Of a DNA stretch of 64,000 bases, positions 25,351 through 32,831 are shown piece by piece. The stretch comes from Bradyrhizobium elkanii USDA 76 (GTDB lineage Bacteria; Pseudomonadota; Alphaproteobacteria; Rhizobiales; Xanthobacteraceae). The stretch covers positions 6,440,001 to 6,504,000 of the forward strand of contig NZ_CP066356.1 of assembly GCF_023278185.1 (NCBI RefSeq). Reading direction: 5' to 3'. The notes under the pieces are model-generated. The model worked only from the letters and a program-made list of their open reading frames with translations. It searched no databases and was not told the DNA's origin. Every line of letters begins with the position of its first letter. Position 1 is the first letter of the stretch. The translations under genes and the position numbers were made by a program.

Positions 25351-25401
25351 GGGGAAAGAAACTTGCACTCAACCACATCACCGTCGTCCCCAGCGCCGAG
25401 C

Positions 25402-28400
25402 CTACCCACCCGCCCAGACGTCGAGCACATAGCGGTTCCTGGTGCCCATTTCCTCGATCCAGCGCGCGGCGGCGTCAGCGTCGACACCGGTGCGCTCGCG
25501 ATAGATCGACATCAAGGTCGCCTTGACGTCGGGCTCCATTCTGCCGCCGTCGCCGCAGACATAGACGATCGCACCCTTCTGGATCAGCTCCCAGACCCGG
25601 TCCTTCTGCGCGGCGACAAGGTGCTGCACATAGGTCTTCGGGCCGTCGGCACGCGAGAACGCGGTGTGGAGCTCACTGACGCCGTCGGCCGCGAACGCCT
25701 TCAGCTCATCCGCATAGATGAAGTCCTGCTCGGGATGCCGACAGCCGAAAAACAGCATCGCCGGCCCCAGCGTCGCGCCCTGCGCCCTGCGCGCGGCGCG
25801 CTCCTGCAGGAAGCCGCGGAACGGTGCGAGCCCGGTGCCCGGCCCGATCATGATGATCGGCACGGCATTGTCGTCGGGCAGGCGGAAGCCTGCCTTGGTC
25901 TCCTTGATGGTGGCGTGGACGGTGTCGCCGGCGCGGCGGCGCGCCAGATAGTTCGAGCAGACGCCCTTGTAGATGCCGCGCCCGGAACTTGCCGGCGCCT
26001 CCACCACGCCCACGGTGACACTGCAGCGCTGCGCCTCGCCGGCCGGAGACGACGAGATCGAATAATAGCGCGGCGCCAGCAGCGACAGCATCTCGAGATA
26101 GAGGTGGAACGGCAGCTCGCAGGCCGGATATTCCTCGAGCAGGTCGAACACCGATTTACGCTTGGCCAGCACCTCGGTGCGATAGCGCGCGGCCGAGGCA
26201 TCGTCGTCGCCGACATAGGCCATCAGCTTCGGCTTGGTCACCGGGCAGCGGGTGTGCTCGGCCATGATCTGGATCTGCTTGCGGGTCGCGACCTGCTGCA
26301 GCTCGACGAACTCGGTGAGCAGCCGCCCGACCGACACCGCGTTGCCGACCGGCAGTTGCGCGCGGCGGCCTTCGGAGACCTGCAGGCGGATCTGGTCGGC
26401 CGGCAGGAAGCCGAAGCGGCGCGCAACGGAATCGACCAGGGTCGGATCGTTGCGCGGCACCACGCTGAGATGATCGCCGACACGGTATTTCAGACTGGCC
26501 GGCAGCTCGACCTCGATATGCCGGGTCGAACGCTCCGACGGGTGGGCGCCTGCCTTGGTCTGCAGCTCGCTGTTGGCGAGCACCTTCATCGGCACCGCGC
26601 CGCCCTGCGTCACGATGGTGTTGACCGCGCCCTGCGCCACCGGCTCGATCGCATAGAGCGGCTCGTCCTCGGCGGTGCGGGTGAAATTCCAGTCGATGCC
26701 GAATTCCTTGGTCGCGACCTTGGCCGCCTCCGGGAACCATTTCTGGAACTGGCCGTCGAGATCGCTGCGCGCATCGCCCTCGCCGCGCGGATAGACGGCG
26801 CGCGCGCCATGTTTGGTGAGCTGCTCGTCGATGAAACGCGGCACCGACTGGTAGGTCGCCGCCCAATCGCTGTTGCCGCAACCGAACACCGCGTAGCGGA
26901 CCTTGGCGAACGCATCCTTCGGCAGGTCGCTTTCGAGCCATTTGACGAACCGCGTCGCGTTGTCGGGCGCCGCGCCATTATAGGAGGCGCAGATGATCAG
27001 CACGCCGCCCTCCTCCGGCAACTTGCCGACATAGTCGTCCAGCGGACCCAGCCGCGTCGCGAAGCCGTTGATCTCCGACAGATCGGCCATGCGGGTCGCC
27101 AGCTCCTCGGCGGAGCCGAGATTGGAGCCGTACAGCACCAGCATCGGCGTGTTGTGGCCCGGGCGCGTGGCCGGCGCCCGCTGGGCCTTCGGCGCGGCTG
27201 CAACCGCGCCCGTGCTGCCGGCGAACGCGCCGCGGTCCTTGTCGTCGCGCGGCCGCACCTTGATCCTGAAACCATCCGGCTTGACGGTCAGCGTCTCCTT
27301 CAGATGCATCTGGTAGCGATGCACGTCGAGCAGCTTGAAGCGTTGCAGGATCATCCCGATCGCCAGCGCCGCCTCGTGCATGGCGAAGCCGCGGCCGATG
27401 CAGGCGCGCTGGCCGTTGCCGAACGGCTTCCAGGCATTGATCGGCCGCTTGGCCTCCGCCTCGCGGCTGAAATTCTCGGGATCGAACACGTCGGGGTTCG
27501 GGCCCCAGACGCTGGGATCGCGATGCAGCGCCATCACCAGGATGGTGATGAAGGTGTTCTTCTTCAGCTTGTACTTGCCGCCGATCGTCTCATCGGCCAA
27601 AGGCGCGATGCCGTAGGCCGGCGCCGGCGGCCACAGCCGCAGCGCCTCCTTCAGGCATTGCGTGATGTAGGTGAGCTGCGTCACCTGCTGATAGGTCGGC
27701 CGCGCATTGACGTCGGGCCCGAGGACGCGATCGACCTCCTCATACGCCTTCTTCAACACCTCCGCGTGCTTCAGCAGCGCGTAGATCGTGCACGACAACA
27801 GGCCGCTGGTGGTCTCGTGGCCGGCGATCAGGAAGGTGTTGATCTGGTAGCGGATGTTGACGTCGTCGAGCTGCTCGCCGGTGGCGCGGTCGACGCCGGT
27901 CATCATCGCCGCCAGCATGTCCTTCTTGTCGTCGGTCGCGGCGGTGTTGCCGCGCCGCTCGGCGATGATCTCGTCGACCATCTTGTTCATGAAGGCGACG
28001 TCGTCGGCCAGCGTCTTGCGCCGCTTCTGCATCCACAGACCCTCGAGCGGCAGGCCGCGGGTCATCATGATGGTTTCGAGCGAGCGCACCAGCGATTCCA
28101 CGAACGGGTGGTAGTCGCGGCGGTAGAACGAATTGAAGCGGTAGTCGAAGCCGCAGAGGCCGATGGTGTCGAGGGTGAGCGCCGTCATGTCGTGGACGAC
28201 CTCGATCTCCTCGTCGGCGTTGAGGCGCTCCCATTTCTTGACCAGCTGCTCGGCGATGTCGACCATGCTCGGGTGGTACGACTGCATGGCGCGGTTGCCG
28301 AACGGCTGCATCAGGATGTTGTGCGCCTTGCTCCAGTTCGGCTCCTTGGTGTCGGCGGTGAACAGGCCGTCGCCGCCGACCGCGCGCACCCGGCGCAGCG

Positions 28401-28635
28401 AGCCGCGCACCGCCTTGTCGAAGCGCTTCTCGTCGGAGAGCTCGTCGACGAGGTCGTGGCCGGACACGATCACCAGCGGCGCGCCCATCATGTCGAGCCA
28501 GAAGATCGGTCCGAGCTCCTTGGAGAGCTTGACGAGGTGCTGCACCGGCGCGGTCGAGTCCAGCGACAGCATGTTGCCGACCACCGGCTTCGTCGGCGGA
28601 TGCGGAATCGGACTCAGTCTGTTGCCGGACGCCAT
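25402..28635 (-). CDS. CYP102-type cytochrome P450 fused to NADPH-P450 reductase
   Basis: A 1077-residue self-sufficient fatty-acid hydroxylase of the P450-BM3 type. Residues 1-462 form the P450: GDGLF with Phe92 matching the substrate-gating Phe of BM3, AGHETT (271-276), ExxR at 330-333, and heme Cys412 in FGNGQRACIGRGF. A linker (about 463-495) joins a flavodoxin domain starting at LVLYGSNLGSAEELA. The FAD/NADPH reductase ends with YVCGDGGRMEPDV. The family hydroxylates or epoxidises medium- to long-chain fatty acids. It is the last gene in the minus-strand lipid locus, separated from the epoxide-hydrolase-like gene by repeat R2. Confidence 0.96.
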   Translation of the reverse strand: MASGNRLSPIPHPPTKPVVGNMLSLDSTAPVQHLVKLSKELGPIFWLDMMGAPLVIVSGHDLVDELSDEKRFDKAVRGSLRRVRAVGGDGLFTADTKEPNWSKAHNILMQPFGNRAMQSYHPSMVDIAEQLVKKWERLNADEEIEVVHDMTALTLDTIGLCGFDYRFNSFYRRDYHPFVESLVRSLETIMMTRGLPLEGLWMQKRRKTLADDVAFMNKMVDEIIAERRGNTAATDDKKDMLAAMMTGVDRATGEQLDDVNIRYQINTFLIAGHETTSGLLSCTIYALLKHAEVLKKAYEEVDRVLGPDVNARPTYQQVTQLTYITQCLKEALRLWPPAPAYGIAPLADETIGGKYKLKKNTFITILVMALHRDPSVWGPNPDVFDPENFSREAEAKRPINAWKPFGNGQRACIGRGFAMHEAALAIGMILQRFKLLDVHRYQMHLKETLTVKPDGFRIKVRPRDDKDRGAFAGSTGAVAAAPKAQRAPATRPGHNTPMLVLYGSNLGSAEELATRMADLSEINGFATRLGPLDDYVGKLPEEGGVLIICASYNGAAPDNATRFVKWLESDLPKDAFAKVRYAVFGCGNSDWAATYQSVPRFIDEQLTKHGARAVYPRGEGDARSDLDGQFQKWFPEAAKVATKEFGIDWNFTRTAEDEPLYAIEPVAQGAVNTIVTQGGAVPMKVLANSELQTKAGAHPSERSTRHIEVELPASLKYRVGDHLSVVPRNDPTLVDSVARRFGFLPADQIRLQVSEGRRAQLPVGNAVSVGRLLTEFVELQQVATRKQIQIMAEHTRCPVTKPKLMAYVGDDDASAARYRTEVLAKRKSVFDLLEEYPACELPFHLYLEMLSLLAPRYYSISSSPAGEAQRCSVTVGVVEAPASSGRGIYKGVCSNYLARRRAGDTVHATIKETKAGFRLPDDNAVPIIMIGPGTGLAPFRGFLQERAARRAQGATLGPAMLFFGCRHPEQDFIYADELKAFAADGVSELHTAFSRADGPKTYVQHLVAAQKDRVWELIQKGAIVYVCGDGGRMEPDVKATLMSIYRERTGVDADAAARWIEEMGTRNRYVLDVWAGG

Positions 28636-28661
28636 TTTCGAAGTGCCCCCTGTCCTCTATT

Positions 28662-28747
28662 CGTCATTGCGAGGAGCGAAGCGACGAAGCAATCCATCTG
28701 TCCTCATATGCGGACCAATGGATTGCTTCGCTTCGCTCGCAATGACG
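28662..28747. repeat. intergenic palindromic repeat R2
   Basis: Opens CGTCATTGCGAGGAGCGAAG, contains AAGCAATCCAT and its complement ATGGATTGCTT around a short loop, and closes CGCTCGCAATGACG. This is a long inverted repeat that I recall as common between genes in alphaproteobacteria. It fills the gap between the epoxide-hydrolase-like gene and the CYP102 gene. Confidence 0.85.
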
Positions 28748-28764
28748 GCGTTAGTGTCCCGTCG

Positions 28765-29760
28765 TCACCCAAACCGCTTTCTGCGCCATTCGATCAGCTT
28801 GGCGCTGACTTCGTCAGGCTTTTCCTGCTGCGTCCAATGGCCGCTGTCCTTGACCAGGTACTTCTCGAGGTCCGGCACCAGCCGCTCCATGCCGTCGGCG
28901 GCCGAGGGCGGCAGCACCGCGTCGTTCTCGGCCATGATCATCAGCGACGGCACCCGGACGTGATGGTCCAGCCCGGCCGAGCGCTCCCAGTTGCGGGTGA
29001 AATTGCGATACCAGTTGATGCCGCCCGTAAAGCCGGTCTTGGTGAAGGTGTCGACGAACACCTTCTTCTCGTCCGCGGACAGGATCGGCGTGCGCGGATC
29101 ATGCCTGGCGTCGTAATTCGCGATCATCTGCGGAAACGCCAGATTGAGCCGCGCCGAGGCGCCGACGCCGGCGATCGGCTGTTCGGGCGGCGCATCCGCC
29201 GGACGCGGCGCCGGCTTGCGCATGAAGGCGTCGAAGGTCTGCTCGACGCGGCTGCCGAAGATGCGGTCGGGCTCGCGTCCCGGATCCTGGAACTGGACGA
29301 TGTACATGTGATCGCCGAAGCGCTGGCGGAACAGCGCGATCGGGTCCATCGGCGCACGGTCCCAATGCGGCGTGTTGACGCCGACGACGCCGGCGACCCG
29401 CGCAGGATGCCTGAGCGGCATCTGCCAGACGACAAAGCCGCCCCAGTCGTGACCGACGAAGATCGCCTTGTCGATCTTGAGATGGTCGAGCAGGCCGACG
29501 AGGTCGCCGGTCAGGTGCTCCATGTCGTAGGCCTCGACCGGCTCCGGCCGGTCGGTCGCGCCATAGCCGCGCTGATCCGGCGCAATCACCCGGATGCCGG
29601 CCTCGCCCAGCGCCTTGATCTGGTGGCGCCAGGAGAACGCCAGTTCAGGCCAGCCGTGGCACAGCATAACCGGCGGCGTGTCGGTCTTGGGGCCCGCTTC
29701 ATAAAACCCCATGCGGATGCCGTTCGTCTCGGCGAACTGCAGCGGTGGCATCTCAATCAT
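28765..29760 (-). CDS. epoxide-hydrolase-like alpha/beta hydrolase
   Basis: A 331-residue alpha/beta hydrolase with the nucleophile elbow GHDWGGFVVWQ, where an Asp replaces the Ser. That, together with HGWPELAFSWRHQ near the N-terminus, marks epoxide hydrolases and haloalkane dehalogenases. The C-terminal Asp/His pair probably falls in AENDAVLPP and DSGHWTQQEKP. An RGYGATDRP segment agrees with epoxide hydrolases. ATG 29760 is 12 bases from the stop of the upstream acyltransferase, so co-transcription is likely. The CYP102 enzyme downstream could make the epoxides it hydrolyses. Confidence 0.9.
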   Translation of the reverse strand: MIEMPPLQFAETNGIRMGFYEAGPKTDTPPVMLCHGWPELAFSWRHQIKALGEAGIRVIAPDQRGYGATDRPEPVEAYDMEHLTGDLVGLLDHLKIDKAIFVGHDWGGFVVWQMPLRHPARVAGVVGVNTPHWDRAPMDPIALFRQRFGDHMYIVQFQDPGREPDRIFGSRVEQTFDAFMRKPAPRPADAPPEQPIAGVGASARLNLAFPQMIANYDARHDPRTPILSADEKKVFVDTFTKTGFTGGINWYRNFTRNWERSAGLDHHVRVPSLMIMAENDAVLPPSAADGMERLVPDLEKYLVKDSGHWTQQEKPDEVSAKLIEWRRKRFG

Positions 29761-29772
29761 CGGCAGGGATCC

Positions 29773-31323
29773 TTATTCGGCTGCGCCCTTGATGTCCGCA
29801 GGCGGGGGAGCGAACGCCGCCTCGAGTACATCGAACTCGAGCGGCAGCATGTCGCACATCACCTGCACGTGGGGAATGATGTTGGCGCCCACGATGAAGC
29901 CGAAATCGAGCTGATCGCGGTAGCTCTGCACGGTGATATTGAGCGCCACGCCGTGGGTCGAGATCGAAACCGGGAAGATGTGCAGCAGCTCGGCACCCGC
30001 CGCATACAGCGTCTGCCGCGGCCCCGGCACATTCGAGACCGTGATGTTGGTGGCCGGCGGCAGCACGTTGGAGAGGTCGGAGCGGCTGTAGAGCAGCGCC
30101 AGGATCTGCACCAGGATCGGCGCGCCCAGCAGCGAGATGTTGGTGACCTGCGGCACCAAGGCGCGCAGCGGATGCGACATCTCCTTGGACTTGGTCGACT
30201 GCGCGATGATGGTTTCCAGCCGCTTCCGGGGGTCTTCGATGTCGGTCGCGATCGAGCAGATCATGCCGAAAACCTGGTTGTTGGATTCGGCATTGCCCTC
30301 CTCGCGCAGCGAGATCGGCACGCCTGCGGTCAGCGACTTGTTCGGCAGCGCGCCCTGGCTGATCAGATAGCGCCGCACCACGCCGGAGGCGAGCGCCAGC
30401 ACGACGTCGTTGAGCTTGCCGCCGGACGCCTTCGCCAGTGCCTTGGCACGCGACAGCGAGATCGAGGTGCCGGCAAAGCTGCGCTCGGACGAGATCGCCT
30501 TGTTGAGGATGGTCGGCGGCGAGGACATCGCCTGCAGGCTCTCGCGCGACCTCGGATCGGCGACCTTGGCGACGACGTCGGACAGGCTCTTCATGACCGT
30601 CGGCATGGAGCCGGCGAACTTCACCGCGCTCTCGATCTGGAACATGGCGTTGTCGAACAGGATCGAGCCAAGGTCGCTCTTGCCGGAACGCGGCAGCTCC
30701 AGGCTCTTCTGCGCGGCGGCCGCCGCCTCGAACGGCTGGGTCCAGAGCTGCTGATAGGCATCGATCAGATTGGCCGCGATGTCGCGCGGTTCCTGCGCGA
30801 CTTTCTTCGCGCTCGGCGGCTCAATCTCGCGCGGCACCGGCGTCAGGTCGTAGATCATGCTGGTCAGCGCCGCGCCGGCGCCGCCGTCGATGCAGGCATG
30901 GTGCATCTTGGAATAGAGCCCGATCTCGTTGTCCTTCATGCCCTCGAAGACGTAGAACTCCCAGAGCGGGCGGGCGCGATTCAGAAGCTTGGCGTGCATC
31001 CAGCCGACGATGCGCTCCAGCGTCGCGCGATCGTGCGGTGCGGGCAGGCTGGCGCGGAAGATGTGACGGTCGATGTCGAACTGATCGTCCTCGACCCAGG
31101 ACGGATGATCGATGTCGAGCGGCGCCTTCTGCAGCCGAGCCTTGAGGATCGGCGCGATGTGCAGCCGCGAGGCGATCATCGCCTTGAACTCCTCGAAGAA
31201 GTCGCCCTTGTAGCCGTCGGGCAGGCGGAAGATCGCCATGCTGCCGACATGCATCGGCATTTCCGGCGTTTCCAGATAGAGAAACGATGCGTCCAGCGAG
31301 GACAGCTTCTTGGCGTCGCTCAT
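29773..31323 (-). CDS. wax ester synthase / acyl-CoA:diacylglycerol acyltransferase
   Basis: A 516-residue WS/DGAT-type acyltransferase, which joins acyl-CoA to a long-chain alcohol or diacylglycerol to make wax esters or triacylglycerols. The catalytic HHxxxDG motif is at residues 141-147 (HHACIDG). The N-terminal MSSLDASFLYLET-type opening and the NVPGPRQTLY motif near the C-terminus are also present. ATG 31323 is preceded by GGGAGGAG. It sits between a hydrolase and the epoxide-hydrolase-like gene. Storage of neutral lipid alongside PHA would be a notable trait for this organism. Confidence 0.94.
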   Translation of the reverse strand: MSDAKKLSSLDASFLYLETPEMPMHVGSMAIFRLPDGYKGDFFEEFKAMIASRLHIAPILKARLQKAPLDIDHPSWVEDDQFDIDRHIFRASLPAPHDRATLERIVGWMHAKLLNRARPLWEFYVFEGMKDNEIGLYSKMHHACIDGGAGAALTSMIYDLTPVPREIEPPSAKKVAQEPRDIAANLIDAYQQLWTQPFEAAAAAQKSLELPRSGKSDLGSILFDNAMFQIESAVKFAGSMPTVMKSLSDVVAKVADPRSRESLQAMSSPPTILNKAISSERSFAGTSISLSRAKALAKASGGKLNDVVLALASGVVRRYLISQGALPNKSLTAGVPISLREEGNAESNNQVFGMICSIATDIEDPRKRLETIIAQSTKSKEMSHPLRALVPQVTNISLLGAPILVQILALLYSRSDLSNVLPPATNITVSNVPGPRQTLYAAGAELLHIFPVSISTHGVALNITVQSYRDQLDFGFIVGANIIPHVQVMCDMLPLEFDVLEAAFAPPPADIKGAAE

Positions 31324-31382
31324 GATCTCCTCCCGAGAGCCTACTTACGCGGGCGCCTTGGGCGGCGCTTCTGGTCGTTTGG

Positions 31383-32174
31383 TCAGGATAGTGCCTGTTC
31401 TGCCGGCCCGTAGGCAATGGCAAAGGGGCCCGAGCGGTCAAAATGCCGGAATTCCCCTTCCGGCTGGGCCAGCCGGTCCGCAATCGCCCACAGCGCCGCG
31501 GGATTGACGCCGAGGCCGATATGGCTGGCGAAATGCACCTCGATGTTCTCGGCGGTGGCCGACGGCCGCACGCGCGAGGTCCGCCAGTTCACGATGCCAT
31601 CGGTGCGGGAATAGATCGAGGTTGTCGGCACCGGCATGTCGCCGGCGATCGCGGCGCGGATTTCCGGGATGTCGTTCACAGCTTCGCCGGACAACACCTC
31701 ATAGAGCCGCGTCGCATTGGTGGCGCGGATGTCGTCGGCGAACGGGCTGCCCAGCGTGATGATGGAGCGCACCAACTCCGGCATCTGCGACGCCAGGTCG
31801 CGCGCATAGACGCCGCCGAGGCTCCAGCCGATGATCGAGACCTTGCGCCCGGACGCCTCATGGACCCGCTTCAGCAGGTCGCGCAGCGCAGCCCGCCTGC
31901 TGGAAATCCCGCCGAAATTGCGGCCCATGTTCCAGGCATAGGCGTCGTAGCCGAGCTCCTTCAGATAGCGCCGCATCGGCGCCATCGAAAGGTCGCTGGC
32001 GAGAAAGCCCGGCAACGCCAGCACCGGATGACCGTCGCCTCTCGGCGCCCGCATCAGCAAAGGCGACAGCAGCAGGCTCGAATTGAGCTCGAGCACGCCG
32101 CGCGCCTCCGCCAGCATCAGGAACAGGCTCGGCGGGCGCAACCGGCGTTCGGTCCCATCAACGCTCCTGTCCAT
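31383..32174 (-). CDS. alpha/beta hydrolase (esterase/lipase-like), paralogue of 16337-17107
   Basis: A 263-residue hydrolase with the elbow GWSLGGVYARD, PRGDGHPVLALPGFLASD near the start and a likely acid segment SRTDGIVNWRTS. It aligns segment by segment with the hydrolase at 16337-17107 (same PRGDGHPVL, GRKVS, GWSLGG, ITLGSPFA, ADRLAQ order). ATG 32174 is used; a GTG at 32183 overlapping the previous stop (TAGTG) would add three residues. Placed between the DUF6489 gene and the WS/DGAT gene, it may act on acyl esters of the same pathway. Confidence 0.87.
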   Translation of the reverse strand: MDRSVDGTERRLRPPSLFLMLAEARGVLELNSSLLLSPLLMRAPRGDGHPVLALPGFLASDLSMAPMRRYLKELGYDAYAWNMGRNFGGISSRRAALRDLLKRVHEASGRKVSIIGWSLGGVYARDLASQMPELVRSIITLGSPFADDIRATNATRLYEVLSGEAVNDIPEIRAAIAGDMPVPTTSIYSRTDGIVNWRTSRVRPSATAENIEVHFASHIGLGVNPAALWAIADRLAQPEGEFRHFDRSGPFAIAYGPAEQALS

Positions 32175-32182
32175 GCTGGTCA

Positions 32183-32431
32183 CTATTTCTTCTTGCTCGC
32201 GCCGCCGAAGCCGGCCATCGCCACGAACATGTCCTGGAAGCGCTCGGCGAGCTTGGGATCGAAGGTGAACCAGCTCTGCATCAGCGATTCCGGCGAGATC
32301 TTCTCGATGTTCGACAGCATCTGCTGCTGCAGCTTGTCCATGACGGCGGTCTGCATCGGTGCCACGTCCGGCAGGCCGAAGAATTGCCGCGCTTCGAGGG
32401 GCGTACAATCTATCTCGACGTTGACCTTCAT
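32183..32431 (-). CDS. DUF6489 family small protein
   Basis: An 82-residue protein that I recognise as DUF6489-like from MKVNVEIDCTPLEARQFFG and the following LPDVAPMQ. It is predicted helical and ends in a Lys run. No function is known. ATG 32431 is preceded by GAGGAGG, and the stop overlaps the possible GTG start of the hydrolase, so the two are translationally coupled. As the first gene of the lipid locus it may be an accessory to the hydrolase or acyltransferase, but nothing beyond position supports this. Confidence 0.72.
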   Translation of the reverse strand: MKVNVEIDCTPLEARQFFGLPDVAPMQTAVMDKLQQQMLSNIEKISPESLMQSWFTFDPKLAERFQDMFVAMAGFGGASKKK

Positions 32432-32831
32432 ATCCGCCTCCTCAAATGCGCCTTGGCCCGCCATAGTATCGCCGCGACGGGGCGAGTTGCGCAAGCGAGC
32501 CGTACCTGCCCCGGGGGGCAGTCGGCCTCAATCATCCGTTATGGTCAACCAAACCGTTTGGAGCGGTTGCTCCAAACCGTTTGGAGCGGCCGGCATGAAC
32601 GCGGCGCGCCGGAGATCATTCCCGGGAGCGACGAGCGGCACTCCGAAAGTCGAATGTCACGCGTTCGCGCCAACAGCCTACTCTCTAATCCGGTTCATTG
32701 CGCTGCACCCGCGCGGACGGGTTAACCCTTTGGCAAATCGCGCTTGCGCAGCCGGTAAACTCTGGCAACATGGATCGATAATACCAGCCGGACACAGCAG
32801 CCGGCGGACAAAAACGGGGACGCGGGATCAC
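32432..32831. other. 400-bp gene-free divergent promoter region
   Basis: Lies between the minus-strand DUF6489 gene and the plus-strand ABC transporter. Paired 13-bp palindromes (32549-32584) lie near the middle. I see no credible coding sequence; the short readings present are GC-driven. Confidence 0.7.
32549..32589. promoter_or_regulatory. tandem 13-bp palindromes, candidate operator
   Basis: CCAAACCGTTTGG occurs at 32549-32561 and 32572-32584, each symmetric around a central C. With their tails they form direct repeats CCAAACCGTTTGGAGCGG (32549-32566 and 32572-32589) 23 bases apart, about two helical turns. This is the pattern of a dimeric repressor that binds two sites on one face. The regulator is not in the window. 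Confidence 0.55.

Larger units (their letters stand above)
24996..25401. other. 406-bp gene-free stretch made of nested repeats
   Basis: No coding potential. It holds two inverted copies of a repeat (25086-25140 and 25294-25350). Between these are a 27-base palindrome (25171-25197) and a second R4 element (25219-25262). Each of these parts is listed separately. Confidence 0.75.

Noticed and set aside
25213..31413. A 2066-codon open frame on the plus strand across the lipid locus
   Set aside because: It runs antisense to five well-supported genes, is rich in Arg, His and Gln as expected of a shadow frame in GC-rich DNA, and has no recognisable motif.
32600..32830. Possible truncated regulator gene upstream of the first transporter
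   Set aside because: Short frames here lack a helix-turn-helix, have no ribosome site and do not resemble TetR or LacI fragments.
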